From the NCBI GenBank assembly GCA_021234155.1, contig JAJEKV010000060.1, positions 4,674,323-4,738,322 on the forward strand: a stretch of DNA of 64,000 nucleotides, written 5' to 3'. The notes under the pieces were generated by a model. It did no database searches and was not told the origin of the DNA. It saw only the letters and a list, made by a program, of their open reading frames with translations. The position numbers and the translations under genes are program-made. This document shows positions 32,637 through 44,285 of the stretch, piece after piece. Position 1 is the stretch's first letter; every line of letters begins with the position of its first letter. Origin of the DNA: Isoetes taiwanensis. Taxonomy: Eukaryota; Streptophyta; Lycopodiopsida; Isoetales; Isoetaceae.

Positions 32637-33328
32637 TCACCCCCAAATACTGTTTCAATTTCGAGGTAATGGGAACCCGTCCCTTATGGCGAATAGCTCT
32701 CCGTTTCTTCACCGAGATGTGTGCTTTCAAGCACCGATGGGGTCCATGCTCAAGGCCGGATTAATCCGAGCGTGATAGTGCTCGCCTTGGGCTTTGCAAG
32801 AGTAGAGGCATCCCACGTGGTGGCAAAGATAGCCCGCATCCAATTGCCCATTCTCGCGTCGGAATCGACCGCGCCAGTGCCACCATCCGTTGGTAATCCA
32901 TAGACCACCTCCTAAACCATCCCTTTACGATTGCTCGTGCCATACCCTCTTCACCCATGGGGCCCTCCGTTAACAACAACCGCGACTGTGGGGCAAGCGA
33001 TGCTCATCCATCCCATCCACCTTATGGAAGCAAGTAAGATGCTCACAAGATAAAATCTTCGTCAAAGGCGAAACCCCGCCTCATACAACAAAATTTGATA
33101 CGGCGGTGTCCTTCACTCCCAAGCTATATGTCAAGAAAGCTTTCTCGCACCCTTTCCAACCTATCCCATGTATTTTTGCTAACCTGGCGGGCCCCAAACC
33201 TCCACCCCATATAGCAAAGACCGGCCGACTAAAGCTCTAAAATGTGTGTGCTCTCCTCGCCCGATCCGCGAGAGATCTATCCGAACACGCTGCTTTTTGC
33301 AATCGCATATAAAGCCTTCCAAACAGAC

Positions 33329-34079
33329 TTATGCTCTCCTCTCCACACACTCATCCCACAAAGATGTTAGTAGTGAAATCAATTCCCGTGATACTTGAAG
33401 CTCCGCACCATCTCCACTTCCCCGCCCCCGTAATATAACTCCTGGATAGGGTGTTGCGAGGACAGATCGCGCGAGAAGCTTAGTTTTGTGCAAGTTCACC
33501 GTCATTCCGTTGCCCCACGTAACCCACCGAGGGCATCCAAATGCCGCCTGATACCGGCTGGCCGTGTGGGCTAGCAAAGCTACATCATCCGCATATAGTA
33601 ATCGCCCACAGAGGTCGATCGAGATAATTGCACCCCGGCCCCCCATGGTGCCGCATCCACGCCTCCAAGCTATCAATGTACAACCCAAAAGCGTTGGAGA
33701 CAACGGGCAGCCCCTGCTTAACCCCATAGTGCTAGCTACCCGCGATCTTCATAAGGCACAAGCAAAGATAAATCCCATCATAAAGCTGGTGCACCACATT
33801 CCGCGCAACTCCCCGTGGAACTCGCAATTCTTGCAACCTCTCGCCACAAAGATGTCTCCGGGGACGGTATCATATGCAGTCCTTAAAATCTACAAAGCAA
33901 AGAATACAAGTCCTGCCACAAGCATTGCGGCTTGCCTCCATCAACACTCTCAAAGTGAAGATATGGTCTGGCCGTGGGAGTGAGTCAAGGCGAAGCCTTT
34001 TGAAGCCACCTCGCCAATTGCCCCACCCATGCTTGCCTCCCCTCGGCCCATGGGGAATACACGTTTCCATGTGTATCAT
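33329..34079 (-). pseudogene. LINE 3 reverse transcriptase fragment
   Basis: The minus-strand readings are RPDHIFTLRVLMEASRN, then CILCFVDFKD (34079-33870), and, after a gap with shifts, GLSRGCPLSPTLLG, then DLCGRLLYADDVALLAHTAS and NGMTVNLHKTKLLA (33727-33329). These are RT motifs A to D with an intact YADD box. LINE 1 and LINE 2 show the same order. Confidence 0.9.
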
Positions 34080-34080
34080 T

Positions 34081-34921
34081 CTACATGCATGGAAACAAAT
34101 CTTATTCGTTTTTTGGGACTCATCCTCCTAGAGGATGCAGAAAGATAATGTTGAAACCAATGACCAACCAAATTTTATCATGAGAGAATGCTGGAAAAGC
34201 AAATAGAGATCGACCAATAGGATAACAAAATAGTTACAATAGGTGAAAAGCTAAGAATACGGGAAGCAAAAAAGGTGAAAAAAAAAAACCATAGTTCAAA
34301 AAACATTTTGTACCCTAAGGAGCTGCATGTACCTGAGAATCAAGGAAATATTCTTAGCTCCCTACACTACACCAACAAACAAGGGTTTGTCCGAAAACGT
34401 TATTGCCATTTTAGCAAAGCACTCATGTTTAAGCATTTTTATTGAAACTTATAAAGGCATTTTGATAGTTTTCCTTCTACAAAGGCTCGTTATCACATTG
34501 CTAGGCTATTGCAAGTGTGAGTTATTTGTTTACTTGGCTACAAGAATCATAACTCAACATATTTAGTTTCATTATCTCAGGGCAAGCACAATGGGGTTGC
34601 AATAGATACGCCTTGTAAGGTCGTGATCTTCTAAATGGGGATAAGATTGTAAGCCAACTAGTTAAGCCAGATAGATATTATTTAAATGACCATGGAGACC
34701 ACACAGGAAGAGAGCACCAATTAATCTCAGCCATAGCAAGTGTGATATCTTAATGAAACACACTGGCAAATGTAACATAAGCAATCTATATTTTTCTTGC
34801 AAATGAAAACTAAAAGGATTGGATTTGTTTAACTTTGTCTTTATCAATCCTATAATTGTACCATGGTGGTAACATTTTTGAACCCCCTCATCTGCAAGCA
34901 GGCCAAAAAACAGAGAAATGC

Positions 34922-34953
<32 letters not shown>

Positions 34954-35019
34954 AAAATGCCAAGAATAGTGCCAGAAATCACTTCAACCAAAACATGGGC
35001 AAAAAACGGTTCCGACTGA
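34081..35019. other. AT-rich stretch, no recognisable gene
   Basis: It contains a 27-base poly(A) run at 34922-34948, possibly the tail of a retrocopy, but no matching coding sequence lies directly upstream. Confidence 0.4.
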
Positions 35020-35256
35020 TTTCCGATAGGGGGGACGGGGCCGAATCACGAAGTCTACCAGAGATATGGGCATCTGCTTGGACGTAAATGGATGTTCAAA
35101 TTCCATTGTTTTGGCATGTAAAGCATGGCAGTCATTATGGATTCCATTGAAATACACTACATCACCATACTTTACGTCACACTTAAGAGGCAGACCTAAG
35201 AATTGGCAGTGAAGTCTGACTTGATGTATACTTCCAATTAATGGAAAATATCTCAA
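35020..35256 (-). pseudogene. RluA-type RNA pseudouridine synthase fragment
   Basis: The minus-strand frame reads GSIHQVRLHCQFLGLPLKCD, then VKYGD, then CHALHAKTMEFEHPFTSKQM. RluA-family enzymes, which isomerise uridine in RNA, have GRTHQIRVH...G.PI.GD..YG...ALHA..L.F.HP near the C-terminus. The match in motif order is clear. The catalytic Asp region (HRLDxxTSG) is not present nearby, so this is one exon or a gene fragment. Whether it is still spliced to others outside my recognition is unknown. Confidence 0.65.
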
Positions 35257-36142
35257 TAGAGTTCCGTTTCATCTAATCCATTGACTCCCATTAAGCTGTG
35301 TGTTCTTACATGCCTGTGGTAATCACAAGTTTGTGTGTCACTGTCCCCAGCTATAGTCTTTTGGTACTTCTGTTCATTATACTAGTCATGCTTCTGCAAC
35401 TAGAAGAATATCTTGCATGGTCAAAAATAGTGAACTGGATTACCACATCCTTCACAACCGATCCTCCTACAAGACGTTGACCAACATCTCTTTTACAATA
35501 CACATGCCATGAACCATGTTCTGAGCGAGCGTGCCCAGATTCTATACTTATTGTAGTCTAATCAGGAAGAGATCCATCCACAAGGCCATATAAGGCTTTT
35601 TAATTAGTCTTCTTATGAATGTCTACATGAGTTTCCCTGCTGCTATTTTAACCATTATGCCACTTGTGTTATGATCCAACCGGCTTGCCAAATGTAATGA
35701 GGCTCTATCAATGAGTTCCCAACATTCAAACACAATGGTAGTGGTGACTGGAAACGTTAACCCAATGCAGAACAGTAGATAAAACAGCAATTTATATGCT
35801 CCATGGGATCAGAGGACACGTTTAAACTGTGTTTGCTGTTGTTAGATGTCTCGTACTCAGATTCAATTTAAACAGATAAAAGATCCTTTGCCAGCAAATA
35901 GGACCCCTTTATTGGTAAACTATCTCTTTTATTAGTATGGTAAACACCACAGTAACAGTCCAGTAACATCATCAGAAGACCCATGTAAGAATGCCATATG
36001 AGATACCAGAAGACTTCAGATGGCTGGTTATGAAGAGTGTGATTAACTTATAATGATGGAAAAGGTCTCTATGCTGTTTGATCACATACGTTATTTGTGA
36101 TCATTTTATTGATCATGTGCTCATTCTGCAATAAAAGAATCA
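35257..36142. other. Stretch without recognisable gene
   Basis: The frame at 35298-35480 is hydrophobic by base composition and has no motif. Confidence 0.4.
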
Positions 36143-36709
36143 AAGAAGCAACTGGATGTGGAGTTCCTTGAAAAGGACATAGCCATTCATTCCCAACTTG
36201 CAAATACCGACCATGAGTTGGACATTTTTGTGGCAAATGCTTTGTTAGCTATGTATGCTAAATGCTCAAGGATGGAGCCTGCTCATACAATTGTTAATAG
36301 GATGCTGCACCATTCGATTGTAACACAGAATTCCCTGATATTTGGGTATGCAGACAGTGGGGAAGCAGATTTGGCACTACATTTATTTAAGTGCATGCAG
36401 AAGGAAGGTTTTACACCACATGCTCTAACTTATCTTGCCATGCTTAAGGCATGTGCTAGCTCTATGGAAAAAAAAGAGGCCAAGCAAGTGGGAGGGAAAT
36501 TTGTGAAAATAGATAGTTTGAACAAGGCAATAGCTGCCCACTCTCAAATCTTTAAGAGTGGGCATGATATTGATATATTTTCGGCAAACACATTGTTAGG
36601 TGTGTATGCTATGTGCGTGAGCATGGTGCATGCACGCCTTGTTGTTGACAACCTGCTGAACATGTCTGTGGTAACATGGAACATCATGATATTTGGACGG
36701 AAAGGGTGA
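36143..36709 (+). pseudogene. PPR protein fragment (PLS type)
   Basis: An open frame of about 189 codons contains FLEKDIAIHSQLANTDHELD, then IFVANALLAMYAKCSRMEPA, then SLIFGYADSGEADLALHLF and MQKEGFTPHALTYLAMLKAC. A second round follows: LNKAIAAHSQIFKSGHDID, then IFSANTLLGVYAMC. These are S, L and P pentatricopeptide repeats. PPR proteins bind organellar RNA and guide editing or processing. No N-terminal transit peptide and no E/DYW end are present, and the frame stops after about five repeats, so it is a fragment. Wording resembles the expanded fern PPR family. Confidence 0.8.
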
Positions 36710-37242
36710 GTTAGCTAAGAACGAGGAATCGAATAGGAAGAGCTACTAAATGATGCTTTCTCCTGTGCTGCAAACAATCCAAACATTGCCCAACTCGTTG
36801 CAAGTCTAGCTTCACAAGCAAATCTTTGGACTTGGACTTGAAAATTTACCTGCTATCAGCCAAACAAACCAATTTGATTTGTGTTTATCTACAATAGAAG
36901 CTCCATTGAAATAGAGCAGGTATGGACCTGCAAGTTTGAACATATATAAACATGTCAAACAATATAACAAATATATTTGCGTGTTGCAATGCTAGAAGAT
37001 ATGCTTCAGTGATCGGTAATCATAGAATAGTACCTTACATGCATTAAGACTACGATTTATACATACCCTGAATAAAAAACATCTGCTCAACTGGATTCGG
37101 GCAAAAGCAATGGAACAATCCCATAATCTAGGTATATAATTAAAATTACAATGCTCTTGATTGATGATAGGAAAACTAATATAACTCTGCAATCTTCACT
37201 ACTTTGCAATCTTCACTAATTATATTCCTCTAAGCAATACAA
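36710..37242. other. Spacer between two oppositely oriented PPR fragments
   Basis: AT-rich, no motif. A 66-codon minus frame (36992-37192) is not recognised. Confidence 0.4.
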
Positions 37243-38160
37243 TTAGAGGAACATCAACCACATAAGACTGCATACCCTGAACTGGTCCTTTGTTGCCACG
37301 AAGGAACCACATGTGGCATACATTCCAACCAAACTCCTACCAACAAAACGATTTTGTTCAATTCGCTTTTGGCTGATCTTTGAATGTAATTCTCTTCCCT
37401 TGTCTAAGACTCCATCCAATACAACTGTATGCTTTAAAGGTGCAAACTGCTGCATGCTTTTAAGGTTTGCCTTGTCTATGGCAGCTATATTGCCACAAGT
37501 TTTCATGCCGCAAATAGACACAACAGGATCTGGAGGCACGTCCTCCAGCTGCATCTCATTAAAACAGCTCAATGCTTTCTGACGGGATCCATGTTCTACA
37601 TATCTTTATAATAAGTGCAGTCCAACTAACAACGATATATGTCCTTGCATTGTTTGGTATACATCGAGAGCATGCTATGGTTATCCACAAATAATATGCC
37701 CTGATATGAGAGATGTCCAGGCATATTCATTACGGTGAGATAATTTGTTAAAGACTTGCTGGGTATCAGCACCACTACCACATTCAATAAACATAAGCAC
37801 AAGATAATTACCCACTGCTGAATGTGATTGCAATCCATTTCTGCAGATGTGGTTGTGAACCCCCTTGGCATACTCCAAGTTCCTATCTTGTCTGCATTTC
37901 TGCAAGTTACTAATAATGCCCTCTATCAGAGACTGCTCATCCAAGCTGGCCAGACGACCCAGTGCTTTGTACCTATACACCTTTAGAATGCAATTTATCT
38001 AAATTCTTACCTTTTGTAGTTCTCTGAACGTCTGTATCAGAATGTGCAGAAACACTACCTTGAACTTCATTTTGAACATAGAAATGAATCTGAACATGAA
38101 CAGCCTTGAACTTCATCTTGTAAGTTAGACGAGATAGAGCCATTCTTTTGGGCATTTTGG
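37243..38160 (-). pseudogene. PPR protein pseudogene, minus strand
   Basis: The upstream piece (37980-37681) reads SLIEGIISNLQKCRQDRNLE, then YAKGVHNHICRNGLQSHSAV, then GNYLVLMFIECGSGADTQQV and NKLSHRNEYAWTSLISGH, typical of the first repeats of fern PPR proteins. After broken frames, 37572-37243 reads SCFNEMQLEDVPPDPVV, then DKGRELHSKISQKRIEQNRF and VGRSLVGMYATCGSF. Frameshifts and stops separate the pieces. The short segment 38160-37990 (DEVQGSVSAHSDTDVQR, followed by a GTAAGA donor) may be an upstream exon. Confidence 0.8.
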
Positions 38161-38251
38161 TTGCAAAATGTCTATATTCAGCTTGTCTTAAGTATTCTGA
38201 AGCAAGGTAAAAACTAAGGGCCCTACCATTGAGAGTTCAGAGAGAGCTTAC

Positions 38252-38368
38252 CGCAATGTCTATGTCCAGAATTTTTTGCGGAAGGATGTTTCCAAAGGCT
38301 CGAATGGCTTGCTTTTCTTTTCAATTCGATTAGTAATCTTCAAGCGATCATAACTTCTGATCATCCTG
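38252..38368 (-). other. Non-coding or 5' exon upstream of the PPR pseudogene
   Basis: On the minus strand CATATTTCCAG precedes, and GTAAGC follows, a 117-base segment starting GATGATCAGAAG. Upstream, ATGGCG is followed by a GTAAGT donor near 38463. All frames joined to that ATG meet stops, so the segment is a leader exon of a transcript or part of a dead gene. Confidence 0.4.
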
Positions 38369-38726
38369 GAAATATGTTAGAGAAAAAGCAGAGTCAGAGA
38401 TTACATTCTTCGCATTAAGGAAAGTTAGAATCAAGCAAGAATAAACACCATCCAGACTTACCGCCATAGAGAATTTGAAGCTGGAGGCAAGCCTTATCTC
38501 AGAGCCGTCATATTTAGGGTTTAGAAGGTTTGTAATGAGAAAAGCTAAAAGCGCATCATTACCTTCAACCAATCTTGATACTAAGAAATGCAACGGGGAC
38601 TAACGATGCTGAAAACCAGTTGTCCAAAGTCGGGATTGAAGCTCTGCAGAATCTTGCCGCATGATTCTCAAGTAGCACAAGAGCGCAAAAATAAAACCAA
38701 TTCTACAGACTCTCCGAGGCCGGCAG

Positions 38727-38894
38727 AACTTCCCAACGCCACCCATCAACACGCTGGAATTTCCATGTTTTTCCTCCACCGTAGATCAAATCTAACGATT
38801 ATAGGCTCTCCACGTGGACAAATTTTCTAGTTGGCAGCAACGTGGACAGCTTCAAATTGCTTCAAAGTGTCAACTTGCGTTTGTGCAAACGTGC
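38727..38894 (-). repeat. Dispersed promoter/leader-like repeat, copy 2
   Basis: It matches copy 3 over about 150 bases (GTAGATCAAATC..ACGATTATA, AACGTGGA, CAAAGTGTCAACTTG and TTGTGCAAACGTGC on the plus strand). It lies upstream, in the minus-strand sense, of the leader exon and PPR pseudogene, so it could contain their promoter. Confidence 0.75.
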
Positions 38895-40601
38895 TAATAA
38901 AATCATGAAGACCCAAAAGTAATATGCACCAAGTTCAAACTGCTTAGAACCACACAAGAAATATTGAGTTTTTTAGGTGGAAATAGAGGCATTTATCAAA
39001 TAACTAGATCTTGGGGTTGATAAGCTAGATATATGATCCTTTTAATTGGTTAGAAGGGAATATAAGAAGTTTTAATAACAAATATAGCCCTACTGCTATC
39101 TCGGTTCAAAAATTCAAAATATTAACTTTGAATTATCATGTCTAATTGTGTGACATTTGCAATCTCTCTTTTCTCCTACCCTGAACCACTCCCCCGAGCA
39201 CCACCATATCATCGTGGACTTTAAAATTTTCATGGCCCTTGTGTAAGTGCATAATATTTTATGCACCCCTCAATTGACTTCATCACATACAGAAACCTAA
39301 TTGCAAGTCCTTCTCCGAAGTAAATACAACCTTTGGTTGCATAGTCCAACTTTTCTAAGAGAAAAAACCCCGTTTGTATCTCCTTGTATTTCTCGGAGCA
39401 TGGCGACACCATCGGATGTTGCACGACTTTCTGGTTGTCCATTCCACTTATAACCCTTCAGTTAGACTATCAGTGATGACTACAAGAATGATAAAATCAG
39501 TTCACAAGAAAGAACGATGCCACCTTGTGCAAATGAGTAAGGAGCCCAAAAAAGAGACCATTTGTTGGATTTTATCACAACATCGTGAATCACCTAGTGG
39601 TAACCATTGATATGCTTCTACCACCATCTCCTGCCACATGGACATATTCTTGTTGCCTTTCCTGTTGTTGCTGGAAGAAAAATGACCTTTAAATCCTTTT
39701 CACAAGCCTCAAGGAGACAAATTTGAAAACTCATGTCAAGTAAATAAGTCTTCAGCATTTTCTTATAGTAGTTTACCAACAGAGCTTAAGTAGCTTTTTA
39801 TACTGAATATGCTAATACAGATAATAGATGGCAAATACATGCTAATAAGTGGCTTTAATATAATATCATTCCTAAAGTTTCCATGCATGTGCTTTCAGCT
39901 CAGCTCCACCTGCTACAAGATTTATCATCATAACAATACCCTTATACTGGCCAGACATACGAAAACATTATATTATTCAAACAGATAAATAGGAAGTAGA
40001 AAACTGCAATATGCAATATGGCACCCAAATTTCCCAGCTTCCAGATGTTACAATTTGACATGATGCTCGATAAGGATAAAACACTGGTTCTGTAGTTAAA
40101 GACAACTATAAGCACCTAGAATCCTTCTTATTTGTCTCAAGTCTAACCTACATCACATTGCTTTCTCATCTCCTGTACTAAACTAAAAAGTATATAAATT
40201 GTTAGAGGTGGAAATGGCAAAAGATCAACATTGTTGAGTACTCTAACTAATATGCTCAGGCATAAACATGCAAGACGAATTTCCAAAAATCAATGCCAAA
40301 TATAACCTTTACTAACTCATGCATTAACCATGCTTCAACACTGCATTGCTCCATCTTGATGAAGTAGATTTTGATGCAAAACATTAAAAGCTTAACATGA
40401 CATCACTTAACTCAGTTAACTCATCTACGAAAAGTTAACTCATCTACGGAACTGAATGAAATGTTCTTTTATCCAATTCTCCCTTACTTCCTTAAGGCAT
40501 TTTACTATCTTATTCCAAGGAACATACATTGAGCAACTTTTTCCGTGTAATAATAGAGTCCAAATAAATAAATGACAATGATGTCAATTGAATGTTCTCC
40601 T
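38895..40601. other. AT-rich stretch, no recognisable gene
   Basis: The frames at 39230-39442 and 39374-39610 show no motif. No repeat structure stood out. Confidence 0.4.
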
Positions 40602-41505
40602 CTAAACCTCGATTTCACATATGCAGGCCCTGGATGAGAAAAGGCTGTGCATAGTACAGGAATTAAAAAGTTCTGGCTTATTCTTTTGAGCATTCTCATC
40701 CTCACTTTCCACCACATCCTTGATTTCATAATTAGCTTCATGTTCATATGCAACTTCATCGATATTAATATCAGTGTATTCAATATCATCATCCTTTGTG
40801 CTAGTCTCATCACCATCAATGTCTATGTCAATATGTATTGGAGATTCATCCTGATCATGTTTCTGGTTTATGGGTGGAGTTAAAGGAGTATGTCCTCTTG
40901 TATCAGATCCCCTCTTCATATTCTTCTTCCCTAAAGAAAGAACGTACACAATTTAGAGACTTAGAAGTATTCTAGAACCATATATTAGCTACTAGCTTCA
41001 TAATATTTCATGACAAAGATGGACCTCATCAATTGCCCTCATCATGGCTTAGCTAAAATAAATAACTTCAAACTAGATATTGTGGTATTCAAATTAATCA
41101 AAGCATTATTTTTTACTGTAGAATATTTCCACATAAAAAGATGTCGAGAAATTATCTATTGATCATTAACAAAATTTTCTTGAAGCAAGACATATTGCAG
41201 TATGACAGATAGTTGACTAATACATGTTAGGATGTACTGAGATAATGGGATCCATAAAAGTATCAGAACAATAATGTTGTAGATTATTAATCGTGATAGA
41301 AGGAACCCAGAACTTAATTAAAGCTCTGTTAAAGTATGCAACTACTTTGGCCGGCTCCTGAGCTGAATGTGAGATGTTAACAAAGAGGCTGACCAGACTT
41401 TGCGGTGCTCCTATAAGTTCAATTGTGAGAGCGTACGAAAGAGCCTAAAACTTACCTTGAGTTTCTACTTGCCCAACAATAATTTCTTCAATGTGCTGAC
41501 CCTGC
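40602..41505 (-). CDS. Small spliced gene, acidic protein of unknown function (3' exons)
   Basis: The minus strand shows exon 41503-41458 (GQHIEEIIVGQVETQ), preceded by TGATGCAG and followed by the donor GTAAGT. Its reading phase joins exactly with the next exon (about 40934-40602), which begins after TTTCTTTAG: GKKNMKRGSDTRGHTPL, then SPIHIDIDIDGDETSTKDDD, then VVESEDENAQKNKPEL, ending in CICEIEV. The product is strongly acidic and likely disordered. A possible upstream exon at about 41722-41655 (PGAGPSSGNSASASGSVAN) has coding character, but its phase does not join well to the next exon. I do not recognise the protein. Confidence 0.5.
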
Positions 41506-41729
41506 ATCAACAGTCAGGATTTAGAGTTAATTGATAGTCTATCGACCATTTCCATAACCAACAGCATAAAAAGATTACAATTATTAAGATAAAACTAATA
41601 AGAAATTAGCAGTACTAGTCTTTGTAAGGCCCTATTATGATGTCCATCCGTACCATGGACAGGGGAAGAATGATTTGCAACTGATCCAGATGCTGAAGCA
41701 CTATTTCCTGATGATGGACCTGCACCTGG

Positions 41730-43680
41730 TCAAAAAGCCTTCAATTTGATGTGTTCAATTAGTTGTTGCTTATAATTGCATACAAATTATGCTTAAAGTC
41801 TTGCTTAAAGATACATATGATCAATCTTATAAAATTTGCAGAAAAGAATCATAAATTTGTTTATACTGCATATAGCCATGTCACTAAGACTAGTAGAGGA
41901 ACGCCCTCCTGGCTGAAAGCATTCAGAAAATCTCGAGACACATTATGTTCCTACATCTAACACATCCGCATCCACCTTTCTCAAATCGTGAAATTGCTTA
42001 AAAAATGGTTCCTTCAGAACTACTAAGTAGAGTATCCTAAGTTGCCTACACCTCACACTGCCCTTCAACTGGAATGCATGTGCTTCTTTCTCTGTTTTCC
42101 AAATTGCCCAAGGTAACATTACTTGATCAACCAAGTAGAATTTAGTACATCTTAATGCATTACTATTGCAGAAATTGTTAGCTCCTATGCACAAAGGATC
42201 ATTAAGATTAATGCCTTTCTCTGGAATAAAGAGATCGCCAAAATTTAAGATTGCACTTGCCAATATTTTACTACATCTCTAATCGAGGAAAAGATTATAT
42301 TCTGGCTCTGCACTATAAGCATTCCAAGCCTCAAAAGATGTATACAGAAGATACGTGGGAAACCATCATATGCAAAATGGCAATTGTTACAGTTTATCGT
42401 TACAGAGTATTATGAGACTCCTCTCGCCTTAACTACGTCATATCTGAAAGGGTAACACTGTTCGTAATGAGAAGCATTTGCAGTACTAGGATCATACTCT
42501 GCAAAACATCATTCTAGATGGTCTGAATAGGCCAAATATTCCTGATAGAACATATGGATATGAAAATAGCAGGAACATGTAGTTAAAAAGCATAAATGTA
42601 AGAAGAGCAAAACATGCTTAGAAGAGAAGCTAGATTTAAAGCTTGTACTGACATAGCCAACTGTTAATCTCTCATGTTGATCTCATCTCACCCTTTTTTC
42701 ACCCTTTTTTCCTCCATAAGTCTGTATAATGAATAATATAATGAGACTGATGAGTTGCAACCTACTGCATCATCTCAAATCACATAAAGACCTTCTAATG
42801 ATAAACGCAAGCTGGATATTGGAAACATTACCATTAGAACAGTCAATGAATAAGCAGTTGTTGCATCTATCTAAACCATTAGAGCATTTTGCAACTAAAA
42901 AATATACGAACTCAAGAAATAGAAGAACTAACTCCAATTTATCTGATATAAAGAGTGAGTGTGAAAGACTACCAGTTACACCTAATTTTTGGGTGTAAGC
43001 ATACTCCTGTGTGGGTCAAACTAGTCCTATCCATCACAGTTATAGGTGCAGATGGGCAGCCACAAGATTGTCATAATATGAATGATTCTTCTAATGTAAA
43101 TGTTGAAGATGCGAAGGATATGATAGTTTAGGCAGAGAAGAGAAGTTGAGAAAGCTGACTGACCCTTATGAGCGGTTTGAAGACGCTACCCAGAGAAAGA
43201 TATCGATTCTTGAGCTTGTTGCTTCCATTGCCGCAGCTTCATACCACAATCTGTTAATGCTCTAAAAGGTCTTGCTTTGGATATATTTCAAGAGAACATA
43301 TAGATGAAAGAGACCCCCGCTTCATTTTCTGTCATGCTGAATAATTTTAAATGCCACCACTCCAATAACGTACCTTTCTGCTCATTTTTTCGAGCTTCAC
43401 AAAGGCCTTTATCTTGGCAGAAGCAGTAGAAGTACAAAAATAGAATCCAGAGCTTTATCAAACCACGTTCCAATTGTGCATTCCTTGACCGCCAGACTAT
43501 AAACAAGTCCTTTTAAAATGGACAAATCTACTGTTGCATAAGTAAGTGCCCCATTTGCTACAGTGATCTTCAGAAAAGATAGAACGACGACTCATCCAAG
43601 GATGTCCAAGAAGAGGGAAGTGCAATTTGAGAACTTAAGTCCGGAACGAGGGCAAGCATTCTCTCCAATGCGGGCATAAC
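41730..43680. other. Stretch without confirmed gene
   Basis: The minus frame 42263-41943 (106 codons) has varied composition but no motif or splice support. A short minus frame at about 43226 (MEATSSRIDIFLWVASSNRS) might be a first exon, because it lies downstream of repeat copy 3. This is speculative. Confidence 0.3.
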
Positions 43681-43835
43681 TTCCCAAGCACACCTGGAAT
43701 TTCCAGAAATTTTCATGATCGTAGATCAAATCCGACGATTATAAGGTTTACATCTAGACAAAAATCCTAGCTACCTGCAACGTGGATGGCCTCACATTGC
43801 TTTAAAGTGTCAACTTGTGTTTGTGCAAACGTGCG
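43681..43835 (-). repeat. Dispersed promoter/leader-like repeat, copy 3
   Basis: It matches copies 1 and 2 in the same orientation. Spacing between copies is about 7.1 and 4.9 kb. Confidence 0.75.
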
Positions 43836-44129
43836 AAAAAAACAAGGTGCTGCGCACGGAGGGTTGCCCTCCATGGCCGGAGGGTGAAGTGGCTTAAATC
43901 ATAGTTCAAAGTCATATTTTGACAATCAATTCAAAACCATAACCCCGAACATTTAGAAACGAAATCCTCTGTGGCCAACGAACTACCTTTATCTTCCAAA
44001 ATGCAGCTAAAGAGTTTAGCAACCTGTGAAATAAAGAACACACGAATTTCAGAACTATAAAATATACGGGGCTATTTGGGAAAATATTTAAAATTTAAGG
44101 GCATTTTGGGAATTTTAAAAATACAGGAA

Positions 44130-44285
44130 GTACTTAACGTACTGTACGTAAAGTACGTATTTTACGTATTTAATAAGTATTTTATAATTCCAAAAAATGT
44201 ATTTAAAGTACTTTTTAAATGAGAGGTATGCATACGATATTAATACGTTAAGTACGTATAATACTCGTACCATACTAAACGTACC
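44130..44285. repeat. TACGTA-rich AT-rich tract
   Basis: Many GTACGTA, TTACGTATTT and TTAAGTACGTAT words occur within about 150 bases, giving several small palindromes. The tract has no coding potential. It may be a decayed palindromic repeat. Confidence 0.5.

Larger units (their letters stand above)
32190..34080 (-). mobile_element. LINE 3, 5' truncated
   Basis: The GC-rich block holds, on the minus strand, RT pieces (34079-33329), a post-RT region and a C-terminal zinc motif (32636-32454). It then has a 3' UTR sharing the terminal motif of LINE 1 (TCCACGGAGGCC, GGGCCTATGAGAC and GGAAAAACCCTAG on the plus strand). Similarity stops abruptly near 34080 inside the RT, as expected for incomplete target-primed reverse transcription. 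Frames are broken. Confidence 0.85.

Noticed and set aside
44130-44285. Replication origin or regulatory cluster in TACGTA-rich tract
   Set aside because: Only low-complexity palindromes are present. No known motif arrangement supports a function.
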